Assembly: GCA_003165495.1 (NCBI GenBank)
Contig: PMMB01000275.1
Location: forward strand, 1-14,727
Source of the DNA: Gammaproteobacteria bacterium
GTDB lineage: Bacteria; Pseudomonadota; Gammaproteobacteria; Steroidobacterales; Steroidobacteraceae
DNA: 14,727 bases
Direction of reading: 5' to 3'
Shown: positions 1-8,368 of the stretch, piece after piece
Layout of the letters: the number at the start of each line of letters is the position of its first letter
How positions within the stretch are numbered: the first letter of the stretch is position 1
Program-made: the position numbers and the translations under genes
Notes under the pieces: model-generated
Database searches by the model: none
The model's input: the letters and a program-made list of their open reading frames with translations, nothing else
What the model was told of the DNA's origin: nothing

Positions 1-311
1 GCCAGCAAGCCCAGCCCAAGCGCGGTGATGATGGCGTACAGCAGATTGGGCAGTCGCGTGGCCCAGGCTTCGGCACCGAACAGCCGGATGGGGACGGCCG
101 CGAGCCAGTAGGTCAGCGGCGGCTTCTCACAGAAGGCCTCGCCCGCCAACAGCGGGACCGCCTTTTCCGCCTGCCAGCTCATGCGCCAGGCGATGTCCGC
201 TTCGCGCGGTTCATCGGGAGTCCAGTAGCCGCGCCCCAGCATGCCGACGCACCAAATCGACAGCAACGCCGCCGAGACCAACGTGAGCGGTGAGAGGAGC
301 CGTATCAACAA
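1..311 (-). CDS. Glycosyltransferase family 39 (ArnT-like), N-terminal part, cut by window edge
   Basis: The minus strand is open from an in-frame TAG (332-330) to the left edge. The translation has a hydrophobic N-terminal segment, then GYWTPDEPREADIAWRM and CEKPPLTYWLAA. These match the periplasmic loop after the first membrane helix of GT39/ArnT-like polyprenyl-phosphate sugar transferases: the DEPRE motif with its acidic catalytic residue, and the EKPPLxYW motif. Such enzymes move a sugar from a lipid carrier to lipid A or other envelope acceptors at the inner membrane. The only ATG (242-240) would cut off the expected first helix, so a TTG at 311 or 308 is the likelier start. Neither has a clear ribosome binding site, so the exact start is unsure. 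The family call is good; the acceptor cannot be told from this fragment. Confidence 0.72.
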   Translation of the reverse strand, partial: MLIRLLSPLTLVSAALLSIWCVGMLGRGYWTPDEPREADIAWRMSWQAEKAVPLLAGEAFCEKPPLTYWLAAVPIRLFGAEAWATRLPNLLYAIITALGLGLL

Positions 312-333
312 GGCAGTATACTTGGGGGCCTAC

Positions 334-340
334 AAAGGAG
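334..340 (+). promoter_or_regulatory. Ribosome binding site setting the start of the beta-oxidation gene
   Basis: AAAGGAG lies 5 bases before the ATG at 346. It decides between this ATG and an in-frame ATG at 241, which lacks such a site and would overlap the coding start of the divergent glycosyltransferase. The residues following 346 also begin the conserved hydratase domain almost at once. A TATACT at 317-322 could be a -10 box for this operon, but no good -35 partner is visible, so that promoter is only a suggestion. Confidence 0.75.
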
Positions 341-345
341 AGCGC

Positions 346-2444
346 ATGGCATTTGCCGACTATACTTCACAGGGCGCCGTCGCCGTGATCAGCCTGAAAA
401 ATCCACCGGTCAACGCCTTGAGTCTGGGGCTGCGCAGCGCCATCGCCGCCGGCGTGGAACGCGCCGCGAGCGATGCGTCGATTCGGGCAGTGGTGATATT
501 CGGAGCCGGCAGCGCGTTTTGCGGAGGCGCCGATGTCGGCGAATTCGGGCTACCCGCCATGCGCGCAAGCCCTTCCTTGGCGGATTTATTTGCCCTGATC
601 GAGAACTCGCCCAAACCGGTGGTCGCTGCGATCAACGGACTCGCGTTGGGCGGAGGACTGGAACTCGCCATGGCGTGTCACTACCGAGTCGCTGCCGCGG
701 CGGCACAGCTCGGATTGCCCGAAGTCAAGCTGGGCATTCTGCCGGGAGCAGGGGGTACGCAGCGGTTGCCGCGTCTAGTGGGTGTCGAACGGGCGCTGAA
801 CATGATCGTGAGTGGCAATCCCGTGGCTGCGCGCGATTTGGCGAATACTGAGTTGCTCGACTCGACCGCCGATGGCGATGTACTGCCCGTAGCTGCCGCC
901 TTCGCCGAGCGCGTCGTCGCCGAGAAATTGCCGCTGAAAAAAGCGCGCGACGTCAAAATCGACTTTCCGAACGTGGAGGCATTTTTGGACTTCGCACGCG
1001 GCGCCGTCGCGCCGCTCGCCAAGAACTATCCGGCGCCGCTCAAGTGCATCGACGCGGTCGAGGCGGCCGTGCTCAAGCCCTTTGACGAGGGACTGAAAAC
1101 CGAAGGTGCTCTGTTCATCGAATTATTGAACACTGGGGAGTCCAAGGCACTGCGACACGCGTTTTTTGCGATTCGCGCCGCCGCCAAGATTCCCGATGTG
1201 CCGAGCAGCACTCCATTGCGCGCCATCAAGTCGGTGGCCGTGATCGGTGCCGGCACCATGGGCGGCGGAATCGCGATGAATTTTGCCAATGCCGGCATCC
1301 CAGTCACGGTGCTCGAGACGACCCAGGCGGCGCTCGACAAGGGCTTGAGCACGGTCAAGAAGAATTATGAGAACACGCTGAAGAAAGGGCGGCTCACTCA
1401 AGACGAATACGCCAAACGCATCGAACAGATCACCGGTACGCTGTCGTACGACGACATCAAGAGTGCCGACCTCGTCATCGAGGCGGTGTTCGAAGATATG
1501 CAGGTGAAGAAGCAGGTGTTCGAAAAGCTCGATAAGGTCGCCAAGAGCGGAGCGATCCTCGCATCGAACACCTCAACCTTGGATTTGAACAAAATCGCGA
1601 ATTTCACGCAGCGGCCGCAGGATGTGATTGGTCTGCATTTCTTCAGTCCGGCGAATGTCAGCAAGCTGCTCGAGATCGTGCGCGGCGCCAAAAGCGCCAA
1701 GGATGTGGTGGCCACGAGCATGGCCGTGTCCAAGCTAATCAAGAAAGTCGGCGTCATCTCCGGCGTCTGCGACGGATTCATCGGCAACCGCATGATGAAC
1801 GCGTATTTCCGCCAGATGGAGTTGCTGCTGGATGTGGGCGCATTGCCGCAGCAAATCGACAAGGCGATGGAGAAATTCGGCTTTGCGATGGGACCGTTTC
1901 GCGTCAGCGATCTCGCGGGAAACGATATTCTCTGGTACATCCGCAAACGCTTGTACGTCGAGTATCCGGACCGTGTATTTTCCAAGACTCCGGATCGCAT
2001 CTGCGAACTGGGACGATTCGGTCAGAAGACCGGCGCCGGCTGGTACGACTACAAGCCCGGCGAGCGCACGCCGAATCCATCCGGCCTAGTCGATGAGATC
2101 GTGCTCGAAGAGTCTGCCCGGTTAGGGCTGTCGCGGCGCAAGGTCAGCGACCAGGAGATCGTGCAGCGCGCGCTGTATGCCTTGATCAACGAAGGTGCAC
2201 GCATCCTCGAGGAGGGCATCGCGCTGCGCGCCTCGGATATCGACGTCGTGTATTTGACGGGATATGGATTTCCCGATTTTCGCGGTGGACCGCTGTTCTA
2301 CGGCGATACGGTTGGATTACCCAACGTCCTGCGCACGATGCGCGAATTCGCGAAGGGCTACCAGCCGGATGCCTGGGTGCCGGCGCCTTTGCTCGAGCAA
2401 CTTGCCGCTGAGGGCAAAACTTTCGCCAGTTGGGGAAATCAGAC

Positions 2445-2448
<4 letters not shown>
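346..2448 (+). CDS. Fused enoyl-CoA hydratase / 3-hydroxyacyl-CoA dehydrogenase (FadB/FadJ-like)
   Basis: A 700-residue bifunctional beta-oxidation enzyme. It hydrates trans-2-enoyl-CoA and then oxidises the L-3-hydroxyacyl-CoA with NAD+. The crotonase domain is at about residues 5-190, with FCGGADVGEF, GGGLELAM and GLPEVKLGILPGAGGTQRL; the two glutamates in GGGLELAM and GLPEV correspond to the catalytic pair of crotonase. The NAD-binding Rossmann motif GAGTMG is at about residues 301-306. The dehydrogenase His is H431 in GLHFFSP, and C-terminal dehydrogenase domains follow, ending near WVPAPLLEQL. Length and order fit the roughly 700-residue peroxisomal-type/FadJ-like class. The stop overlaps the thiolase start by four bases (ATGA), so the two are translationally coupled and probably act together. 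Chain-length preference cannot be read from the sequence, so no fad symbol is assigned. Confidence 0.96.
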
Positions 2449-3623
<1,175 letters not shown>

Positions 3624-3663
3624 GGACTGTGGAACCATCGAGCGGTGCTACGATCTAAATCAT

Positions 3664-3957
3664 GTGACGCACCGAGTATGGAATAAATATCGACTCCTCT
3701 GCTTTCTTGCATTCGGCGTTTTCGCGCTTGCGGCATGTGCAATAACTAGAGTACCTGCTGACGCTGCGCTGGCGACGTGGGCCAGCCAGTACGGCTATCA
3801 GCCGTATACGGTGAACGGAGAGAAAGTGTACTGCCACGCTGGAACCGGTGACGGCTCCATCTGCGCCCCCGAGCAGTTGATGGCGTCATTACAGGCCAAG
3901 CACGAGGTTCCAGAATTCGCTTTGCACCGAATGTTCATCCCGGGGGAAGCATGGTAG
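3664..3957 (+). CDS. Small putative lipoprotein, function unknown
   Basis: About 97 residues from a GTG at 3664. The N-terminus is a classic lipoprotein signal: basic residues, a hydrophobic run (LLCFLAFGVFALAA) and lipobox L22-A-A-C25, with Ala after the Cys, which favours the outer membrane. The mature part is about 70 residues, with YGYQPYTVNGEKVYC and a second Cys in SICAPEQL that could pair with the first. I do not recognise a family. The GTG start is chosen because it puts the signal peptide at the N-terminus; a TTG at 3616 inside the thiolase end would add 16 charged residues before it. No clear ribosome binding site precedes the GTG. Base composition looks less GC-rich than the operon upstream. 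The clear lipobox supports a real gene, while exact start and role are open. Confidence 0.62.
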   Translation: MTHRVWNKYRLLCFLAFGVFALAACAITRVPADAALATWASQYGYQPYTVNGEKVYCHAGTGDGSICAPEQLMASLQAKHEVPEFALHRMFIPGEAW

Positions 3958-3989
3958 CTTTTGTCGCTTCCATTCCGAGGAGAACTCCG

Positions 3990-4520
3990 ATGCGTTTCCA
4001 AAGCCTGTCCCTAACACTTGCCGCGACCGGATTGTGCGCCAGCCTATCCGGCCACGCGCAGACCCCGCCGCCGGCCAATCCGCTCGACGCCGTTCCGGAG
4101 AACATGCCTTTCGACGTCCCTTACGGGGCGCCGATTTCCCTCGAGCGGGCGGAGCGCGCCATCGCCGCTGCCGTCGCCGAAGCGAAGAAACACAATTGGA
4201 AGCTCAACGTGGCGGTGGTCGATTCGGGCGCCAATTTAGTCGCCTTCCAGCGCATGGACGGCGCGCAGCTCGCGTCGATCGCGATTTCAGAACACAAGGC
4301 CCGTGCCGCAGCCAGCTTCCGGCGCGAGACGCGGGTCATCGAGGATAGCGTCCAGCTGAAGCAGAGCTACTACACACTCACGCTCGACGGCGTGATTGCC
4401 TCACGCGGTGGGCTCCCGCTGGTCGAAGGGGGAAAGCTGATCGGCGCGATCGGCTGCTCGGGTGGTACCGGATCCCAGGACGAAGTGGCGTGCAAGGCCG
4501 CCGCAGCCACCGTCAAGTGA
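3990..4520 (+). CDS. Secreted GlcG/HbpS-family haem-binding-like protein
   Basis: A 176-residue protein of the GlcG/HbpS (DUF336) family. The ATG at 3990 has GAGGAGA (3977-3983) six bases upstream. Residues 1 to about 24 form a Sec signal peptide ending at GHAQ, followed by a Pro-rich linker and then the family domain: SLERAERAIAAAVAEAKKH, LNVAVVDSGANLVAFQRMDGA, SEHKARAAASFRR, and a C-terminal GGLPLVEGGKLIGAIGCSGGTGSQDE. This glycine-rich tail is characteristic. In Streptomyces, the extracellular family member HbpS binds haem and senses redox stress; many proteobacterial members are periplasmic with unknown substrates. Its stop overlaps the GTG of the next exported protein by four bases, so the two may be co-translated. 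The family is sure; haem binding is inferred from the family only. Confidence 0.9.
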   Translation: MRFQSLSLTLAATGLCASLSGHAQTPPPANPLDAVPENMPFDVPYGAPISLERAERAIAAAVAEAKKHNWKLNVAVVDSGANLVAFQRMDGAQLASIAISEHKARAAASFRRETRVIEDSVQLKQSYYTLTLDGVIASRGGLPLVEGGKLIGAIGCSGGTGSQDEVACKAAAATVK

Positions 4521-5104
4521 ACAGCCAACGCACCGCGCTTGCTGTTGTTTCGGCGTTTTCATTGATAACGCCTGCCGCAGCGGCGTCGGTCCTTTCACTA
4601 GGTCCACGTGTCGTGCAGACTTTGGTCCAAGAGCAACTCTTCAACCGAGCCGGTCGGTGGTATCTCATCGATGACGGTGGAGTCTGTTACACCTATCTTG
4701 AATCGCCTCATGCGCGCCTCGAGATCGACCGCCTTGTCCTGCATGCGCGCTTGTCGTCAAGGTTGGGCCAGCGCATTGGAAACAATTGTGTGGGTGCGGA
4801 CTTCTCCTCCAATGTCACGTTATCTGGAAAACTGCATGGCACTGAACACAAACTGATACTCGATGACCTACGTATCGATCGCGTCGACGATGAATCGACC
4901 CGCAATGCCCTAAATCTTGCACTCCAGCTCGACCCGCAAGCTATGCCTCGAGCGGCGAGCATTGATGTATTTGAGTTCATAGGTAAGGAAGTTGTGGCGG
5001 CCGGCGGTTCACCGGTCCACGTTGACCAGTTTCGTATTGTGAACATCACAACACGAACCGACGCAATCGTCATTCAGTTTGAGTTGAGCTTAAGCGCGCC
5101 TTAA
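4517..5104 (+). CDS. Exported protein of unknown function
   Basis: About 195 residues from a GTG at 4517 that overlaps the upstream TGA as GTGA. The N-terminus reads NSQRTALAVVSAFSLITPAAAAS, a Sec signal with a likely AAA-S cleavage site. The mature part alternates hydrophobic and polar residues, with two cysteines (GGVCYTYL and GNNCVGADF) placed for a disulfide, then stretches such as NVTLSGKLHG, KLILDDLRI and AIVIQFELSLS that look like long amphipathic beta strands. This loosely recalls periplasmic lipid-binding folds such as the YceB/DUF1439 group, but no signature is firm and no function is claimed. An in-frame GTG at 4490 would bury the signal peptide and is less likely. It converges on the kinase-like gene 19 bases away, and no proper terminator is visible between them. 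Confidence 0.68.
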   Translation: MNSQRTALAVVSAFSLITPAAAASVLSLGPRVVQTLVQEQLFNRAGRWYLIDDGGVCYTYLESPHARLEIDRLVLHARLSSRLGQRIGNNCVGADFSSNVTLSGKLHGTEHKLILDDLRIDRVDDESTRNALNLALQLDPQAMPRAASIDVFEFIGKEVVAAGGSPVHVDQFRIVNITTRTDAIVIQFELSLSAP

Positions 5105-5123
5105 TCGCGCGCCGCATGTCGGA

Positions 5124-6497
5124 TCAGCGCGGGTTGGCGGCGTGTCCGGTGGTGCCGCCGCGAGTGAACTCGAACGACAATAGCCACTTTCGAGAGACGT
5201 GATTGTCTGTCGGAGCGAACTTCCATTTTCTGGCGGCTGCGGTTGCCAAGCGGGCGAAATATATGCTTGGGCCGGGATTTTCCAGGGTCTCGCTCACGAC
5301 ATTGCCTGAGTTATCGACGGTCACACGAACCGCGACATATAAATGGCCGCGAATCGTGCGGCTTGCTGTGCGCGGAACGGCGGGAATTTCACTATGGAGC
5401 ACGGAGGGTGAAGCGTCCGCCGACGGTTGTGCGGGATCCGACTGACGAGAAACAGGGCGCGAGGGAGACGAAGGAGCAGAGAGCTCGGGAGACGCGGATA
5501 TAAACGACTCCGGATTTTGCGAAGCGGTTGCAGGCGCAGCAGCTTGTTGCGAAGAAGCTTGAGAAGTACTTGAAGCCGGCTGCTGGGACTTGCGATTGCT
5601 CTGAAACAGGCGCAAGCCAGCCCAAACTGCAACCAATATTATGAGGACAACCGCGATAGTCGGGACCAACAAGCGCTGCTTGGGCGGGTTGTGTACGACA
5701 GGCTGAGGAATCGAAACCGCCGACGCCTGTGGCGCCCGTTTGATCTGGGCTTCGAGGTCGGTCGCTGTGGGTCGGTCGGCGGGGTTGCGACTCAAGCAGC
5801 GCCGTACGGTCGCCACGAATATTGGAGGAAGACTCGCGGGCAAGGAGACAGTCTCGGATCGTTCATCAGTCCACGCAGGAGGGCACTGGGTGAGAGCCTC
5901 AACCACGGTTATGCCGAGAGCCCAAATGTCGCCGGCGGCGGAAATCCTGCCGTTTTTTGCTTCCGGGGGATCGTACAAAGAATACTTGGCGATGCTTGTC
6001 GTGGATTCGCCTGCGGGACGGATGGTATCGGTCGCCAGTTTCAGTTGATCACCGATGACTAGAAAGTTTGGCGGCTTGAGCTGGCAATGCACCAAGTTTT
6101 TGCGGTGCAGATAAGCCAAGGCGTCGAGAGTGGGAAGCAGCATTTCCCGCACTTCGTCGGGAGTAAGGGCCCGGTTGGGAAGGATTTGAGAGAGAGTCTC
6201 TTCCGCATATTCCATCACGACGAAGAGAAATGGATGACCTCCGAGCCGGCAATTACCCGCGGCGAGAAGGCGAATCAGGTGAGGATGGGAGAGGGAGGCA
6301 GCCGTTTTCCAGTGCGAGAGCTGTGCCTCTGTTAGAGCCGGATCAGCCGGCACGATCTTAATCGCGGCATTGGGAAGGTTTTGTGCCTTATATTCTGTAA
6401 GGAATACTCCGCTGTGCTCTGAGCCACTCAGAAAGCGGCGCAGCGGAAAGGCTCCGTTGATAACGACGCCCTCCCACTTCGTCCAGACCTCGGTCAT
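5124..6497 (-). CDS. Membrane pseudokinase with TonB-like C-terminal domain
   Basis: A 457-residue protein. Residues about 15-255 follow the eukaryotic-type Ser/Thr kinase fold: the AIK lysine is K47, the catalytic-loop region reads HCQLKPPN (H137, K141, N144), a DPPEA stretch matches the APE motif, and GDIWALGITVVEAL follows. Key residues are altered: the catalytic Asp of HRD is Gln139, the DFG position reads TDT (156-158), and the glycine loop reads SGSEHSG. It is therefore probably a binding or scaffold pseudokinase. One membrane helix lies at about 275-298, then a Ser/Pro/Ala/Gln-rich linker, then a TonB-family C-terminal-like domain at about 385-448 (VRVTVDNSGNVV, AAARKWKFAP). The kinase domain would be cytoplasmic and the tail periplasmic. 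Start is ATG 6497; a GTG directly precedes it and no clear ribosome binding site is seen. It lies 45 bases after the sigma factor gene, on the same strand. Confidence 0.87.
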   Translation of the reverse strand: MTEVWTKWEGVVINGAFPLRRFLSGSEHSGVFLTEYKAQNLPNAAIKIVPADPALTEAQLSHWKTAASLSHPHLIRLLAAGNCRLGGHPFLFVVMEYAEETLSQILPNRALTPDEVREMLLPTLDALAYLHRKNLVHCQLKPPNFLVIGDQLKLATDTIRPAGESTTSIAKYSLYDPPEAKNGRISAAGDIWALGITVVEALTQCPPAWTDERSETVSLPASLPPIFVATVRRCLSRNPADRPTATDLEAQIKRAPQASAVSIPQPVVHNPPKQRLLVPTIAVVLIILVAVWAGLRLFQSNRKSQQPASSTSQASSQQAAAPATASQNPESFISASPELSAPSSPSRPVSRQSDPAQPSADASPSVLHSEIPAVPRTASRTIRGHLYVAVRVTVDNSGNVVSETLENPGPSIYFARLATAAARKWKFAPTDNHVSRKWLLSFEFTRGGTTGHAANPR

Positions 6498-6542
6498 CAC
6501 ACGAAGATATCACCAAGAGGTTCGCAGGAGGTGTCGACCAGG

Positions 6543-7814
6543 TCATGGTCTCGTTGCACCGGCCGCCTCCGCGGCGCGCCGTTTCAGCAGGTCATGTTCG
6601 CGCTTATTGCCGGCCAGCGCCGCGGCCGCTTCGAACGCGGCGCGCGCCTCTTTGTAACGGCCGAGCTTATGGAGTAGGTCGCCTCGAACGCTCGGCAGCA
6701 GGTGATAGCTTTTGAGCGCAGGCTCGCGCATGAGGCGGTCCACGATCGACAGTCCAGCTTCTGGGCCCTCGGCCATGCCGACGGCAACCGCGCGGTTGAG
6801 TTCGATGATAGGCGAGCGCACGACCGCCGCCAGCTCCGCATAGTATCCGGCGATGCGCGGCCAGTCGGTATCGCCCGCCGCCTCCGCCTCGGCGTGGCAG
6901 GCGATAATGGCCGCCTGGAGGGCATAAGGGCCGCCCGCTCCGCCCAGCTCGCGCGCTCGCCCGAGCGCCTGCATGCCCCGCCGGATCTGCAGCGGGTCCC
7001 AGAGTGCGCGGTTCTGATCCAACAGGAGGATTGGCTCGCCCGCTGCGTCGGTGCGCGCAGCCGTGCGCGAGGCGTTCAGCTCCATCAGGGCGAGCAGTCC
7101 ATGGGCTTCGGGCTCGTGCGGCGCGATGGAGGTGAGCACGCGGCCCATGCGAAGCGCTTCATTGCAGAGCTGGGGGCGCAGCCAGTGCTGCCCGCGCGCT
7201 GCGGTGTAGCCTTCGTTGAAAATGAGGTATACGACCTCCAGCACCGAGGAGAGCCGCTCGGAGAGTTCCTCGCCGCGTGGGGTCTCATAGGCCAGCCCCG
7301 ATTCCGACAGGTTCCGCTTCGCGCGAACGATGCGCTGGGCGATCGTCGCTTCCGGCAGCAGAAAGGCCCTGGCGATCTCCTCGGTCGTCAGGCCGCAGAT
7401 CATCCGTAAGGTAAGGGCCGCGCGGGCCTCACGCGACAGAAGCGGATGACAGGCGGTGAAGATGAGCCGAAGCAGTTCATCGCCTATGTCGTCGTCCAGG
7501 GCGGAGTCCAGATCGGGCATGGCCCGCTGCTCCTCCTCCATGTCCAAAGCGATCATCTCGTGCTTGCGCTCGAGCATTCGGCCGCGGCGCAAATGATCGA
7601 AGGCCCGGTGCTTGGCGGTCGTCATCAGCCAGGCGCCGGGTTTTTCCGGAACGCCTGTTGCGGGCCACTGCTCGAGGGCGGCCAACAGGGCTTCCTGCGT
7701 CAATTCCTCAGCCAACGGCACATCGCGCAGCATCCTCGCCAAGCTGGTGATCAGCCGGGGCTGCTCGATCCGCCAGACGGCCAGAATCGCGCGATGAGCG
7801 TCGGCGGCCGTCAT
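6543..7814 (-). CDS. ECF42-type RNA polymerase sigma factor with C-terminal TPR-like extension
   Basis: A 423-residue sigma-70-family factor. Region 2 at about residues 15-80 has AEELTQEALLAALEQWP and WLMTTAKHRAFDHLRR, which contact the -10 element and core polymerase. Region 4 at about 125-175 has LTLRMICGLTTEEIARAF and ATIAQRIVRAKR, the -35-binding helix-turn-helix. The roughly 230-residue C-terminal part, with LIFNEGY, EPEAHGLLALMELNASR and helical repeats ending LHKLGRYKEARAAFEAA, is the TPR-like extension (DUF6596) that marks the ECF42 group. ECF42 factors have no classical anti-sigma factor; the C-terminal extension is thought to control activity. As is typical, the gene follows a YCII/DGPF gene, here by 31 bases. 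It is probably transcribed from the ECF42-like promoter at 8270-8244, giving autoregulation. The inducing signal is unknown. Confidence 0.96.
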   Translation of the reverse strand: MTAADAHRAILAVWRIEQPRLITSLARMLRDVPLAEELTQEALLAALEQWPATGVPEKPGAWLMTTAKHRAFDHLRRGRMLERKHEMIALDMEEEQRAMPDLDSALDDDIGDELLRLIFTACHPLLSREARAALTLRMICGLTTEEIARAFLLPEATIAQRIVRAKRNLSESGLAYETPRGEELSERLSSVLEVVYLIFNEGYTAARGQHWLRPQLCNEALRMGRVLTSIAPHEPEAHGLLALMELNASRTAARTDAAGEPILLLDQNRALWDPLQIRRGMQALGRARELGGAGGPYALQAAIIACHAEAEAAGDTDWPRIAGYYAELAAVVRSPIIELNRAVAVGMAEGPEAGLSIVDRLMREPALKSYHLLPSVRGDLLHKLGRYKEARAAFEAAAALAGNKREHDLLKRRAAEAAGATRP

Positions 7815-7845
7815 GGCCGCAGACCGCGTCTGCCGGACTTTCGCC

Positions 7846-8202
7846 TCAAGGGCCGGGCGAGGCGAAGGTGCGGATCTCGCACGTCCCTTCCCAGCCCGGG
7901 AAGAGGTCCTTGTGGAGTTGCATGAACTCGGTCGCCGACGCCACGGCTTCTTCCTTGCCCTGCAGCTCGAAGACCGCGTAGCCGCCGATGACCTCCTTGG
8001 CCTCTACGAACGGGCCGTCGAGGACGCTGAGCTGCCCCTTCGCGATGCGCACCTGCGCGCCCATCGCGACCGGCATCAGACCGCCGTTGTCGAGCATGCG
8101 GCCGGCCTTGATCTCCCGGTCGGCGAGCTTATGCATGGCCTCCATGAGTTTCGGCGGCGGAGGCCCAGAGTGGGCGGATTTGACTATGAACATGAATCGC
8201 AT
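7846..8202 (-). CDS. YCII/DGPF-domain protein, ECF42 partner
   Basis: A 118-residue single-domain protein of the YCII-related/DGPF family. It starts MRFMFIVK, carries the hallmark LDGPFVEAKEVIGGYAVFEL in the middle, and ends after a C-terminal helix-strand (MQLHKDLFPGWEGTCEIR). The fold is a small ferredoxin-like alpha/beta barrel dimer. E. coli-type YciI proteins are implicated in dehalogenase-like chemistry, but the role of DGPF proteins beside ECF42 factors is not settled; they are the usual regulon members. The ATG at 8202 has a perfect AGGAGG (8217-8212) nine bases ahead, the best ribosome binding site in this part, which suggests a high expression level relative to the sigma factor. It is the first gene after the ECF42-like promoter. 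Confidence 0.96.
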   Translation of the reverse strand: MRFMFIVKSAHSGPPPPKLMEAMHKLADREIKAGRMLDNGGLMPVAMGAQVRIAKGQLSVLDGPFVEAKEVIGGYAVFELQGKEEAVASATEFMQLHKDLFPGWEGTCEIRTFASPGP

Positions 8203-8243
8203 TTGAGAATTCCTCCTGACGCGAGCCGCGTGCTAATTAATAC

Positions 8244-8270
8244 GACGAACCAGACCCCGCCGGATCGACA
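8244..8270 (-). promoter_or_regulatory. ECF42-type promoter for the YCII-sigma operon
   Basis: Reading the minus strand, TGTCGA (8270-8265) is followed by a 17-base spacer and CGTC (8247-8244). The described ECF42 target pattern is TGTCGA at -35 and CGTC/CGAC-like at -10. The -10 lies 41 bases before the YCII ATG, leaving room for a start site and the AGGAGG ribosome binding site. Position, spacing and identity of the downstream genes all agree. I looked at the other TGTCGA occurrences I could find on both strands of this window and saw none with CGTC at 16-17 bases. Confidence 0.72.
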
Positions 8271-8368
8271 TCCACTTTGTATAAAATCGCGCCCAGATGA
8301 AGATTACAACTGTCTCCGGTTGATGAGCAGGGTAAAACCGTGCGAACTTTGGCCATGGAGAAGCGCGG

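Noticed and set aside
5090..5104. Inverted repeat TTAAG-CGCGC-CTTAA at the end of the exported-protein gene, possible terminator
   Set aside because: The stem is only five base pairs, mostly A-T, and no T-run follows.
6702..7409. Plus-strand open frame opposite the sigma factor
   Set aside because: No recognisable motif and complete overlap with a well-supported ECF42 gene on the other strand.
8280..8287. TATAAAAT as a -10 box for the methyltransferase operon
   Set aside because: No -35-like sequence at 16-18 bases upstream; the only TTGACA-like stretch nearby is the ECF42 -35 element on the other strand, nine bases away.
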